From an uncultured Clostridia bacterium (GTDB lineage: Bacteria > Bacillota > Clostridia > Oscillospirales > Acutalibacteraceae): a DNA stretch of 51,499 nucleotides. The DNA lies in assembly GCA_937912175.1 (NCBI GenBank), contig CALDOU010000028.1:1-51499 (forward strand), in the 5' to 3' direction. Below, piece by piece: positions 26,539 to 34,536 of the stretch. The translations under genes and the position numbers were made by a program. Under the pieces are notes generated by a model, which saw only the letters and a list, made by a program, of their open reading frames with translations, was not told where the DNA came from and searched no databases. Each line of letters opens with the position of its first letter. The first letter of the stretch is position 1.

Positions 26539-27543
26539 ATGAACAAAACTTCTTTCAAAAACAAAATATTGATAATTTTACTTTTGCTTTTAATTATGAT
26601 TATAATCCCCATACTATCCGTAAAAAAGAACAGGAGTTCCGTGATCTCTGCATTTAATTCAAAAAAAGCCTCAGATAAAAATATATCTTCCGAAAATAAT
26701 AATTATTTTAAAGTGCTCGATGAAGCAACAAATAAAATTATTGATATTCCCGAAAAAGAATTAATATACGCTACGGTAGCTTCGGAAATGCCGGCCTTAT
26801 ATGAACCTGAAGCCTTAAAAGCTCAAGCAATAGCAAGTTTTACTTACTTTTACTACACAAAATCGCATAAACCCGAAAGTCAAGAATATGATTTTAAAAT
26901 AAATACCGATAAAAACATTAATTTTATTACAGAAGACCATATGAGAAAAAATTGGGGTTCGCATTTTGAAGAATACTTCAATAAAATCAAAAATGCAGTA
27001 AACGACGTTTGGGGCAAAGCCATATTAAAAAATAACGAACCGATTTTTGCGGCTTATCATGCTATATCATCCGGAAAAACCGAAAAATCTTCCGATGTGT
27101 TTAAGTCAGAACTGGACTACTTGATAAACGTCGAAAGTGACTGGGATAAATCTGCAACCGGATATGAAACCAAATCCGAATTTGCTGCGGAAAACTTAAA
27201 AAACATTTTAATAAACGAATGGGATGATTGCCATTTTGAAAGTCCACCGGAAAATTGGTTTCAAATATCAGAAAAAACTCCCGCGGGAAGCGTAAAAGAA
27301 ATATCAGTGGCGTCACACAAAACAAAAGGGTCGGAAATAAGAAGACTTTTTGCGCTGAGGTCCTCTAACTTTAACGTAGATTACAATGCGGATGAAAACA
27401 AATTTATATTTACAACCTTCGGATATGGTCACGGAGTGGGCATGAGTCAATTCGGAGCCAATTATATGGCAAAACAAGGAAATAACTATGAAAAAATTCT
27501 AAACCTATATTACCCAAATACTCAGATAGATTTTTTAAATTAA
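26539..27543 (+). CDS. spoIID: Stage II sporulation protein D (SpoIID)
   Basis: Lytic transglycosylase that degrades peptidoglycan during forespore engulfment, in a complex with SpoIIM and SpoIIP. One N-terminal membrane anchor (about residues 8-26) is followed by the SpoIID domain: YATVASEMPALYEPEALKAQ with the likely catalytic glutamate, FAAYHAISSGKTE, and the C-terminal GYGHGVGMSQFGA. Length is ~334. I start at ATG 26539, preceded by AAAAGGTG; GTG at 26530 lies inside that site. A mother-cell promoter is expected, but I see no convincing sigma-E site. Confidence 0.93.
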   Translation: MNKTSFKNKILIILLLLLIMIIIPILSVKKNRSSVISAFNSKKASDKNISSENNNYFKVLDEATNKIIDIPEKELIYATVASEMPALYEPEALKAQAIASFTYFYYTKSHKPESQEYDFKINTDKNINFITEDHMRKNWGSHFEEYFNKIKNAVNDVWGKAILKNNEPIFAAYHAISSGKTEKSSDVFKSELDYLINVESDWDKSATGYETKSEFAAENLKNILINEWDDCHFESPPENWFQISEKTPAGSVKEISVASHKTKGSEIRRLFALRSSNFNVDYNADENKFIFTTFGYGHGVGMSQFGANYMAKQGNNYEKILNLYYPNTQIDFLN

Positions 27544-27549
27544 AATAAG

Positions 27550-27577
27550 TTGAGTTGTTTTTTTAAAATGATATAAT
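27550..27577 (+). promoter_or_regulatory. Sigma-A-type promoter for the site-2 protease gene
   Basis: TTGAGT (27550-27555), a 16-base spacer and TATAAT (27572-27577) lie ~40 bases before the start codon. Confidence 0.6.
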
Positions 27578-27617
27578 TAAAATAATAGTTATAAAAATTA
27601 TGAGGTGAAAAAAATAA

Positions 27618-28277
27618 ATGTGGTTTTTACAACCGGGAATTACTCTTACGCACGTTTTAATACGTATTTTGGCAATTTTAATAATTGTATTTTTAATTTT
27701 TCCTTTTCATGAATGCGCACACGCTTTTATTGCTCATAAATTAGGCGATAATACCGCAAAATCAATGGGTAGACTTACTCTTAATCCGTTGGCACACTTT
27801 GATACTTTCGGAGCATCGTGCTTACTGCTTTTTGATTTCGGGTGGGCAAAACCCGTGCCGATTAATCCAAGTAACTTTAAATCTCCACGCCGCGATATGG
27901 CTTTGACATCTTTGGCAGGACCGCTTTCAAATATTGTTGCTGCAATAATCGGAGGATTTATCATTAACTTAATAAGTATATTCAGTGTTCAAAATGAATT
28001 ATTACAAATGTTCTTTTCATATTATATTTCAATAAATACCGGATTGGCTGTTTTTAATTTAATTCCATTACCGGGTTTTGATGGGTATAAAATTTTGGAG
28101 GCCTTTATTCCCCAAAAATTTTTGGTAAAATACTATCAAAATCAAAGTAAAATAGGTTGTATAATATTTTTACTTATATTTTTGGGTTTCTTTAACGGTC
28201 CTTTTAATTTTTTGCAAAGGGTTATATGCAATTCTATAATCAACATAACTTATTTTCCATTTATGCTTTTTAAATAA
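27618..28277 (+). CDS. M50 family site-2 protease-like membrane protein
   Basis: A 219-residue intramembrane zinc protease of the YwhC/SpoIVFB-like small type. The metal motif HECAH is at residues 31-35 inside the first membrane helix, NPSNFKSPRRDM and SLAGPLSN follow, and the third ligand motif FNLIPLPGFDG places Asp at 155. About five helices. No PDZ or CBS domain. Substrate unknown; location just after spoIID may be coincidental because it has its own promoter. AGGTGA precedes ATG. Confidence 0.9.
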   Translation: MWFLQPGITLTHVLIRILAILIIVFLIFPFHECAHAFIAHKLGDNTAKSMGRLTLNPLAHFDTFGASCLLLFDFGWAKPVPINPSNFKSPRRDMALTSLAGPLSNIVAAIIGGFIINLISIFSVQNELLQMFFSYYISINTGLAVFNLIPLPGFDGYKILEAFIPQKFLVKYYQNQSKIGCIIFLLIFLGFFNGPFNFLQRVICNSIINITYFPFMLFK

Positions 28278-28365
28278 TTTAGAATTTTCATGAATAAAAA
28301 CTTTTAAAAATACAAAAAATAAAAATTAATAGCCTAATTTATAAAGAAATTAAGGATAAAAACAA

Positions 28366-28920
28366 ATGCTTTGGATATATATAATTTTAATCATCCTAAT
28401 GATATGTATACTGATTTTGGTAACACCGATAAGTTTAATCATAAAATACGAAAATCAGCTTGAAATACATTTAAAAATATGGGGAATATCTTTTAAACTC
28501 CCGTTTTCACGCACTAATAAAAAATCAAAAGCAAAAAACAAAAAAAAACATACGCCTTCCCCTAAAAACAATATTTTAAGTTCTTTTAAATTGATAATAA
28601 AAGTGATAAAAGCCTCTTTAAAATCATTAAAAAAAATATCACATAAAATAAATATAAACAATCTTAAGATAATATTAGACGTAGGTTCCCCGGATTCGGC
28701 AACAACCGCTATAAGATATGGACAAGCCTCGGCTGTAGTTTATTCACTGGCCTCTTTAATAAGTTCTGTTTCACCTCCGAAAAAATACGAAGTAACGGTA
28801 CGTCCTGATTTTTTAAAAGAAAAAATATATACTGATGCAGAAATAAGCATAAGTTCAAGGTTTTTTAATATATTATCAATGTTTGTAATATTCGCAAAAC
28901 ACTATCGCGAATTAACATAA
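28366..28920 (+). CDS. DUF2953 domain-containing membrane protein
   Basis: A 184-residue protein with an N-terminal membrane helix (residues 2-24), a lysine-rich segment (NKKSKAKNKKKH) and a C-terminal conserved region (DVGSPDSATTAIRYGQASA, later VTVRPDF) characteristic of DUF2953. It precedes ytfJ by 28 bases, a pairing seen in many spore formers, so I infer a sporulation-related role without known biochemistry. Confidence 0.85.
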   Translation: MLWIYIILIILMICILILVTPISLIIKYENQLEIHLKIWGISFKLPFSRTNKKSKAKNKKKHTPSPKNNILSSFKLIIKVIKASLKSLKKISHKININNLKIILDVGSPDSATTAIRYGQASAVVYSLASLISSVSPPKKYEVTVRPDFLKEKIYTDAEISISSRFFNILSMFVIFAKHYRELT

Positions 28921-28948
28921 AATATTAAAAAAGTTAAGGTGGTAAAAA

Positions 28949-29344
28949 ATGAGTAATAAACTTGAAAACATGATGGATTCAACTATTGAGAAAATCAAAG
29001 ATATTGTTAACGCCGAAACCATTATTGGTGACGCCATTACGTCACCGGACGGAACAACAATAATTCCGGTTTCAAAAGTCACTTACGGCTATGCTTCCGG
29101 CGGATCGGATTTTGCAATTAACAAATGTCCGGACAAAGAAATGTTTGGCGGAGGAAACGGAGTTGGAGTAAGTATAATTCCGGTTGCATTTTTGGTAATA
29201 TCGGATGGAGACGTCAAACTTCTTCAAGTTCAATCATTTGATGGTGCATTAGACAGAATTATAGGGATGGCACCGGAAATAATTGATAAAATAAAAAATG
29301 CAGTCAGTAAAAGAAAAAACAAGAAAAAAGAAGAAAACAAATAA
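28949..29344 (+). CDS. ytfJ: GerW family sporulation protein (YtfJ)
   Basis: A 131-residue protein with the YtfJ/GerW core: ETIIGDAITSPDGTTIIPVSKV, then YGYASGGSDF and a glycine-rich GGGNGVGVSIIPVAFLVI. The family is needed for normal lysozyme-dependent spore germination in Bacillus. The C-terminus is a lysine-rich tail. It ends the DUF2953-ytfJ operon. Confidence 0.93.
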   Translation: MSNKLENMMDSTIEKIKDIVNAETIIGDAITSPDGTTIIPVSKVTYGYASGGSDFAINKCPDKEMFGGGNGVGVSIIPVAFLVISDGDVKLLQVQSFDGALDRIIGMAPEIIDKIKNAVSKRKNKKKEENK

Positions 29345-29359
29345 AAACTCATATAAACA

Positions 29360-29400
29360 AAACGCTTCTTGGAAAATGACCAAGAGGTGTTTTTTATTTT
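29360..29400 (+). terminator. Rho-independent terminator after ytfJ
   Basis: ACGCTTCTTGG (29362-29372) pairs with CCAAGAGGTGT (29380-29390) with two G-T wobbles, followed by TTTTTATTTT. Confidence 0.75.
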
Positions 29401-29568
29401 CTGCTTTTAATGCACATCCATTAAAACACATAAATATTAATTTTTAAATTTTCCACTATCCCCTATTTTTTTTAAAATTTTTATTTTTAAATAATTACAG
29501 ACTTTCCCTTTAACAAATTTATTTCATCCACAATAAAATATTAATATCAATTTTTAAGTGGTGATATT

Positions 29569-30567
29569 TTGAAAAAGAAATCTTTTTTAATATATATATT
29601 GTTTTTTTCTTTATTGTTCTTAAGCGCATGTTCCAATCACTCTGAACCCCAAAATAAAAAAGTAAAAGTAAGTGAGGTCACAAGATCAATATTTTATGCC
29701 CCACAATATGTTGCGCTGGGACTTGAATATTTTAAGGAAGAAGGTTTGGAAATTGAACTTTCCGCAGGCGAAGGTTCAGACAAAACAATGACCGCAGTAT
29801 TATCTTCACAAGCCGATATAGGTTTATTGGGATCGTCTTCGGTAATAAGCGTCTTTAGTCAAGGAAAGGAAGATTCTCCTGTACTATTTTCAGAAATTAC
29901 CCAAAAAGACGGTAGTTTTTTAGTAGGACGAACCAACGACTTCGATTGGGAAAATCTGAAAGGCAAAAAAATTATTGCCGGAAGAAAAGGCGGCGTGCCT
30001 GAAATGACCTTAGAATACATACTTTCTCAAAAAGGTATTATACCCAATCAAGACGTTGATCTTTTAAACAATATACAATTCAACCTAATGAGCATAGCTT
30101 TTGGCAGAGGCATCGGAGATTATGTAGCTCTATTTGAGCCTACGGCGTCAACTTTGGTTAAAGAAAAAAATTATCACATAGTAAAAGCATTAGGAACAGA
30201 ATGCGGTGAAGTTGCATATACAGGATACTGTTCTTTACCAAGTTATATAAAAAAAAATCCTGATATAATTCAAAAATTCACTAAATCCATATATAAAGCC
30301 CAAATTTGGATAAAAAATCATACCCCTTCTGATATTGCAAAAATAATTGCCCCCTACTTTGTAGACATAGATTTAGAATTGCTAACCGAATGTATAAATA
30401 ATTACACGCAAATTGAGGTTTGGTGTAAAACGCCATATATATCGGAAAATTCAATAAATCTAATTCAGGAAATAATGGTAAAAGCTCACGAACTCGATCA
30501 ACCCGTACCGTTCGAAAAAATAGTAACGAACAAGTTTGCGGAGGCAGCCGTTAAAGAATTCCAATAA
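29569..30567 (+). CDS. ABC transporter substrate-binding lipoprotein (NMT1/SsuA-like)
   Basis: A 332-residue lipoprotein; the signal peptide ends with lipobox LSAC, lipid cysteine at residue 21. The mature part resembles NMT1/ThiY and SsuA binding proteins: FYAPQYVALGLEYFKEEGLE, then AQADIGLLGSSS-like QADIGLLGSSS and KKIIAGRKGGVPEM. These bind small organic ligands such as sulfonates or thiamine precursors; the ligand here cannot be decided. The ATPase and permease genes follow directly. No TPP or S-box riboswitch is visible in the 220 bases upstream. Confidence 0.88.
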   Translation: MKKKSFLIYILFFSLLFLSACSNHSEPQNKKVKVSEVTRSIFYAPQYVALGLEYFKEEGLEIELSAGEGSDKTMTAVLSSQADIGLLGSSSVISVFSQGKEDSPVLFSEITQKDGSFLVGRTNDFDWENLKGKKIIAGRKGGVPEMTLEYILSQKGIIPNQDVDLLNNIQFNLMSIAFGRGIGDYVALFEPTASTLVKEKNYHIVKALGTECGEVAYTGYCSLPSYIKKNPDIIQKFTKSIYKAQIWIKNHTPSDIAKIIAPYFVDIDLELLTECINNYTQIEVWCKTPYISENSINLIQEIMVKAHELDQPVPFEKIVTNKFAEAAVKEFQ

Positions 30568-30597
30568 ATCAAAATAATAAACATTAAGGAGAAAAAA

Positions 30598-31413
30598 ATG
30601 AAAGCTGATAATAAAAAAAACAATTCAAGCAATTTTGAAAATAAAATTTTAAATTTAAAAAATGTATGTCTTAAATATCAAACTTTAACTAAAGAAACAG
30701 TAGCAATAAAAGACCTGACCTTTGACGTATATGACCAGGAATTTTTAACTATTTTAGGCCCCAGCGGATGCGGAAAAAGCACAGTATTATCTCTTATTTC
30801 CGGATTGCTGCCCGTAAGTTGCGGAAAAATAAAAACCAATATAACCCAAAATTCAAATATTCAGCAAATCGGTTATATGTTTCAACAAGACTATCTGTTT
30901 GATTGGCGAACAATCAAGCAAAACGCATTACTCGGACTGGAAATCAGAAAAGCTTTAAATAAAAGTAATGAAAACTATGCGATAAATCTTTTAAAAAAAT
31001 ACGGTTTAGGAGATTTTTTAAGTCACTATCCAAATCAGCTTTCCGGGGGAATGCGCCAAAAAGCCGCATTAATTCGCACATTGGCTGTAAAACCTCAAAT
31101 TTTGCTTTTGGACGAACCTTTTTCCGCTTTGGATTACCAAACTCGAATAACAATTTCGGAAGAAGTACTCAATATCATCAAAAATGAAAAAAAGACAGCT
31201 ATTTTAATCAGCCACGATATATCGGAAGCAATATCACTTTCCGACAGAATAATAATTTTTTCCCAAAGACCAAGCACCGTTAAAAAAATTCTAAAAATAG
31301 ATTTCGGAAATAAAAAATTAACATCTCACGAAAAACGAAATCATAAAAAATTCAATCAATATTTTGACATTATCTGGAGTGAACTTAAAGATGCAAAAAG
31401 CAAAAACCGATAA
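30598..31413 (+). CDS. ABC transporter ATP-binding protein (SsuB/TauB type)
   Basis: ATPase of the importer, 271 residues. Walker A GPSGCGKST near residues 54-62, Q-loop MFQQDYLFDW, signature LSGGMRQKAALIRTL, Walker B LLLDEPFSALD and switch histidine LISHDISEA. The segment QQDYLFDWRT is typical of the nitrate/sulfonate/thiamine-precursor class. It overlaps the permease gene by 23 bases. Confidence 0.93.
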   Translation: MKADNKKNNSSNFENKILNLKNVCLKYQTLTKETVAIKDLTFDVYDQEFLTILGPSGCGKSTVLSLISGLLPVSCGKIKTNITQNSNIQQIGYMFQQDYLFDWRTIKQNALLGLEIRKALNKSNENYAINLLKKYGLGDFLSHYPNQLSGGMRQKAALIRTLAVKPQILLLDEPFSALDYQTRITISEEVLNIIKNEKKTAILISHDISEAISLSDRIIIFSQRPSTVKKILKIDFGNKKLTSHEKRNHKKFNQYFDIIWSELKDAKSKNR

Positions 31414-32212
31414 TAAAATTTATTCTTCGGAACATAAACTTTATTTAAAAAAACAAAGAAAAAAACAATTTGAAATAAAACTTACACAAATTGGTTTATT
31501 TATGTTTTTAATGATTTTATGGGAAACGGCAGCTCAATTAAAATGGATTGATCCTTTTATAGCCAGCTCACCTTCACGAATTTACAACATGATAATAAAT
31601 TTATATAAAACTCACCAGCTATGGAATAATATTTATTTTACAGTAGCGGAAACAGCAATCGGATTTTTACTCGGAACAATTATAGGAATAACTATTGCAA
31701 TAATAATTTGGTGGTCTGATTTTATTTTTAAAGTAACAGAACCTTGTTTAATAATTTTAAACGCCTTACCCAAAGTTGCATTTGGACCGATTATCATAGT
31801 ATGGGCGGGCGCAGGAATCAAATCCATTATAATTATGGCTCTTTTGGTTTCAACAATCATTGCAACTATAAATATACTTAACGGGTTTAAAAGCGTAAGC
31901 GCCGATAAAATAAAACTTATGAAATCTTTTAACGCAAATAAAATGCAAATACTTTTAAAATTGATAATCCCCGCAAACGTTTCAGTCATTATATCCACTT
32001 TAAAAATAAATGTAGGCATGTCACTGATTGGAGTTATAACAGGCGAATTTTTAGTTTCATCAAAAGGGATAGGATATCTTATTGTTTACGGCGGTCAAGT
32101 ATTTAAATTGGATTTGGTAATGGCGGGAATATTTATACTTAGCGTAATCGCTTCGGTAATGTATTTTACAATTGCGGAAATTGAGCGTATTTATTTAAAA
32201 AACAAACATTAA
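31391..32212 (+). CDS. ABC transporter permease (SsuC/TauC type)
   Basis: Permease of the importer, ~273 residues with about six membrane helices. ABC-interacting loop near residue 180 (MKSFNANKMQILLKLIIPAN) and GEFLVSSKGIGYLI near 225 are family marks. A basic N-terminus (KKQRKKQFEIK) precedes the first helix. I start at ATG 31391, inside the end of the ATPase gene; an earlier in-frame start at 31364 has no ribosome site. Confidence 0.92.
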   Translation: MQKAKTDNKIYSSEHKLYLKKQRKKQFEIKLTQIGLFMFLMILWETAAQLKWIDPFIASSPSRIYNMIINLYKTHQLWNNIYFTVAETAIGFLLGTIIGITIAIIIWWSDFIFKVTEPCLIILNALPKVAFGPIIIVWAGAGIKSIIIMALLVSTIIATINILNGFKSVSADKIKLMKSFNANKMQILLKLIIPANVSVIISTLKINVGMSLIGVITGEFLVSSKGIGYLIVYGGQVFKLDLVMAGIFILSVIASVMYFTIAEIERIYLKNKH

Positions 32213-32323
32213 ACTCTCCTAAACTTATTTTTGTAGGAATAGTATATTTCACTAATATTTCAACATTTTCATATTATATAAAGGAACCTTATAAAAATTA
32301 AAAACAAGGAGAGAAAATCAAGA

Positions 32324-32527
32324 ATGAATGAATCAATAATGCATTTAATGGCTCAGCAGTATGGGATTTCACCATTACCCAAAGACCCGGTGGTAACCAT
32401 GGCATATATTCCCTACCAAGTATCTGAAAATGTTTATAGTGCAGAACAAGGGATAAACGAAGGAACTATGTTTCCGGAACTAAATAAACCATTTGAAGGA
32501 ATGACAGTAGGTGAACCAAATGAGTGA
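32324..32527 (+). CDS. cotJA: Spore coat-associated protein CotJA
   Basis: A 67-residue proline-containing protein with the CotJA pattern VTMAYIPYQVSENVYSAEQGINEGTMFPEL. It is a component of the spore coat made in the mother cell and assembled with CotJC. AAGGAGAG lies upstream. The gene overlaps cotJB by eight bases, as expected for the cotJABC operon. Confidence 0.93.
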   Translation: MNESIMHLMAQQYGISPLPKDPVVTMAYIPYQVSENVYSAEQGINEGTMFPELNKPFEGMTVGEPNE

Positions 32528-32780
32528 ACAAGAAATGATGCTAAGAAGAATATCGGCAATAGATTTTGCAATTGTAGAACTTAACTTATATATGGATACC
32601 CACCCCTATGACCAAGAAGTAAATATGAAACTCAATGATTATCGTGAACAAAGTAATAATTTAAAATCACAATATCAAGAAAAATATGGTCCGATAACTT
32701 CAAAATTCACGGAAGATAATCGCTGGGGATGGATTTCCGACCCATGGCCATGGAACAATTCAGAGGAGGTAGATAATTAA
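32520..32780 (+). CDS. cotJB: Spore coat protein CotJB
   Basis: An 86-residue protein of the CotJB family (LRRISAIDFAIVELNLYMDTHP; late WGWISDPWPW). I start at ATG 32520, preceded by GGTGA; GTG at 32511 is inside the cotJA end without a site. Its TAA overlaps the cotJC start by one base. Confidence 0.93.
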   Translation: MSEQEMMLRRISAIDFAIVELNLYMDTHPYDQEVNMKLNDYREQSNNLKSQYQEKYGPITSKFTEDNRWGWISDPWPWNNSEEVDN

Positions 32781-32977
32781 TGTGGGTATATGAAAAAAAA
32801 TTACAATATCCGGTTAACATAAAAAACACCAATCCCAAACTCGCCAAAATGATAATAACGCAATATGGAGGCCCCGACGGAGAACTCGGCGCATCTTTAA
32901 GATACTTAAGCCAAAGATTTTCAATGCCATACCCGGAGTTAAAGGCAATATTAACCGATATAGGCACCGAAGAATAA
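32780..32977 (+). pseudogene. cotJC: Truncated cotJC (manganese catalase-like coat protein)
   Basis: The first 65 residues are a clear CotJC N-terminus (MWVYEKKLQYPVNIKN; QYGGPDGELGASLRYLSQRF; AILTDIGTEE). Intact CotJC is roughly 190 residues. The frame stops at TAA immediately after GTEE, where the family continues LAH, the next metal ligands of the manganese catalase fold. The bases after the stop (GAACATGGATGTTATACATT) can still be aligned with a family-like AHMDVIH, given substitutions and a two-base loss; then homology ends at about 33,000. Foreign DNA begins there. The product would lack most of the active site. I infer disruption by element insertion or deletion. Confidence 0.8.
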
Positions 32978-32995
32978 GAACATGGATGTTATACA

Positions 32996-33187
32996 TTAAA
33001 AACCACTATCTTCTCTCATAGAGGGAGTGTTTAAGCTTGGCAATGCTTTTTGAGCAATATTATTTAATATCTTTTCCACTTCGCTATGGCTTTTTACGCA
33101 GTAATCTACGCATATTTTTACTTTAGTCTTTCCGATATTAAATTCCTTTGCTACATTTCCCTGCCGATTTTCTTTGCCCAAAAACAT
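32996..33187 (-). CDS. Small protein of mobile-element type
   Basis: A 63-residue protein with a good AAGGAGGG site. The core FNIGKTKVKICVDYCVKSHSEVEKILNNIAQKAL looks like the short beta-hairpin plus helix proteins carried by clostridial transposons next to recombinase genes (TnpW-like in layout), but I cannot name it firmly; quoted in pieces: FNIGKTKVKI, VDYCVKSHSE, VEKILNNIAQ. It borders broken cotJC and may mark an end of a former element. No recombinase remains. Confidence 0.5.
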   Translation of the reverse strand: MFLGKENRQGNVAKEFNIGKTKVKICVDYCVKSHSEVEKILNNIAQKALPSLNTPSMREDSGF

Positions 33188-33240
33188 TCCCTCCTTATAT
33201 AAACAAATTATATGAAACTAAAAACTTGTACTATACTAAA

Positions 33241-33430
33241 TCAAACCTCTTAGTCCGTTTTAAAAACGGCACACGAATTCCACGTCCTCGCAACTTGCGA
33301 AGCCACCCTCATTGCCTGCGACGGTTTTATTGTAGAACAACAAGGTTCTCGGCACCTACAAGCAATCTTCGATTGCGTAAGTAGGTGAGGTTCTTATCAC
33401 GCTCGGACTGTGACTGAGTGGGAGTATCTT
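33241..33430 (-). ncRNA. Structured non-coding segment, possible orphan IS200/IS605 right end with omega RNA
   Basis: This ~190-base stretch is visibly richer in G+C than its surroundings and packed with stems: CACCTAC...GTAGGTG enclosing GCAATC-TTC-GATTGC (33353-33387), AGAAC...GTTCT (33334-33349), CGCAA-C-TTGCG (33289-33299) and CCGTTTT...AAAACGG (33255-33269). No frame is coding. Read on the minus strand, its end runs GAAT, a hairpin, then GAGGTTTGA, which resembles the 3' ends of TnpB guide scaffolds as I know them from ISDra2. No tnpB lies upstream. Orientation and identity are inference. Confidence 0.4.
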
Positions 33431-33553
33431 TAATTGTTACTAAGATTTTTTATTCAATTTTCAAGGTGCTTGGAAGAATGTAATTATCCCTCCACTTATA
33501 TAAAGATCTTTTTGGGGCTATTTTTTATGCGCAAAACTTGTCGAACTCAAAAA

Positions 33554-33952
33554 TTATTTTTTGGACATTAAATTTTTTAAAATTCTGAGTATTTTACCGA
33601 AGCGATTTTTTATGCTCGATTAATTAATTCCGTACTTTGAAGCAAGCTCCTGTTGGGTTTTACACTCTTTAACTATGTAGCTAATAAATATTTGGTCTTC
33701 GATTTTCAAACTTTTTAACGCTTTATGTAAATTTTTATTCTCAACAAGTTCAATCCAGCCAAGTAAATTCTTTTCAAATAACTGCTTGTCCACATCAAAC
33801 ACGCTTAAAAAAGTATCATACATAATTTCCTCAACTGGAATTTCATGTTCATCTATTTTTGATTTTTTGATGCTGTCTTTTAAATCCATGTTTTTTATTA
33901 CCTTGTGAAAATATGCTATTTTATTTTTTATATTGTCATGATGGCTTCCCAT
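33554..33952 (-). pseudogene. Sigma-70-like regulator of a mobile element, interrupted by an ochre codon
   Basis: The open part (33952-33620) encodes 110 residues ending in a region-4 helix-turn-helix, QQELASKYGIN. The next codon is TAA, but the same frame continues as SSIKNRFGKILRILKNLMSKK to a second TAA at 33554-33556, which is just what the recognition helix and tail of such a protein should look like. One C-to-T change (CAA to TAA) explains the stop. Proteins of this size are regulators in Tn916-like and related conjugative elements. GGAGGTAATGG precedes it. Without readthrough the DNA-binding helix is lost. Confidence 0.6.
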
Positions 33953-33966
33953 AAACCATTACCTCC

Positions 33967-33993
33967 GAATTATTTAGATTTTTTAAATAATTC
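33967..33993. repeat. Perfect 10-bp inverted repeat at the sigma-like gene start
   Basis: GAATTATTTA (33967-33976) and TAAATAATTC (33984-33993) flank 7 bases and abut the GGAGG ribosome site of the sigma-like pseudogene. It could be an operator or an attenuating hairpin. Confidence 0.5.
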
Positions 33994-34058
33994 GAATAGC
34001 TATGGATATCTTGCAAAGTAGAGAAACCACCGCTCCATAGGCTTGTCCTCTTGAACCT

Positions 34059-34101
34059 AAAAAAAGAGCAGAGTTCTACACCGGAAGTGCAAAACTCTGC
34101 T
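34059..34101 (-). terminator. Orphan rho-independent terminator
   Basis: On the minus strand AGCAGAGTT (34101-34093) pairs with AACTCTGCT (34075-34067), with an inner GTG/CAC stem, followed by seven T (34065-34059). No gene lies upstream on the minus strand, so it probably outlived a deleted gene. Confidence 0.65.
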
Positions 34102-34536
34102 TATCAAATTAAGTATTAAAAATGCTCTGCATAAGAACATAACTAATTTGCAAAGTATTTATATGTATGAAAATTTATTCTTGCAAAGCATATCAAGACA
34201 TTATTTTTCAAAATCCCCTTTGTAAAGTGGCAATACCTAAATTGTGAACATAGGCTGTGCACTTTCTTATAGTTTTTAAATATGTAATCTGGCGGCTAAA
34301 ATGATTTTTAGTAAAATATAACCGCTTATTTTAATTGTAAAACTTGTCATATCAAATTTATGTCGCAGTATGGCTGGGGTTATATATATGTTTTTATCGC
34401 AGTTTGTAGTTTTTAAAATTATTTAAAGTTAAAGGGTAAAAAAATGCAGAGTTGCCTATTTTCGTATAAATAAATATAATATGAATATATTTATTAGGTA
34501 TTTTAAACTTTTTAAGACTGCTTAGGAGGGGTAATT
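34102..34536. other. Gene-free stretch before the accessory cluster
   Basis: I see no coding frame on either strand here. The only structures are an AT-only inverted repeat AATAAATATA (34469-34478) / TATATTTATT (34486-34495) about 40 bases before the next gene, and an AGGAGGGG site at its right end. It is probably decayed element sequence plus the upstream region of the methyltransferase gene. Confidence 0.5.

Noticed and set aside
32213..32323. Sigma-E promoter for cotJ
   Set aside because: CATATTAT-like and ATATTT-like elements occur, but no pair has acceptable spacing, so I do not annotate it although mother-cell control is expected.
33148..33384. 78-codon frame on plus through the structured segment
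   Set aside because: It crosses the hairpins, has no ribosome site and an arginine/threonine-rich translation without any domain; the RNA-like structure explains the region better.
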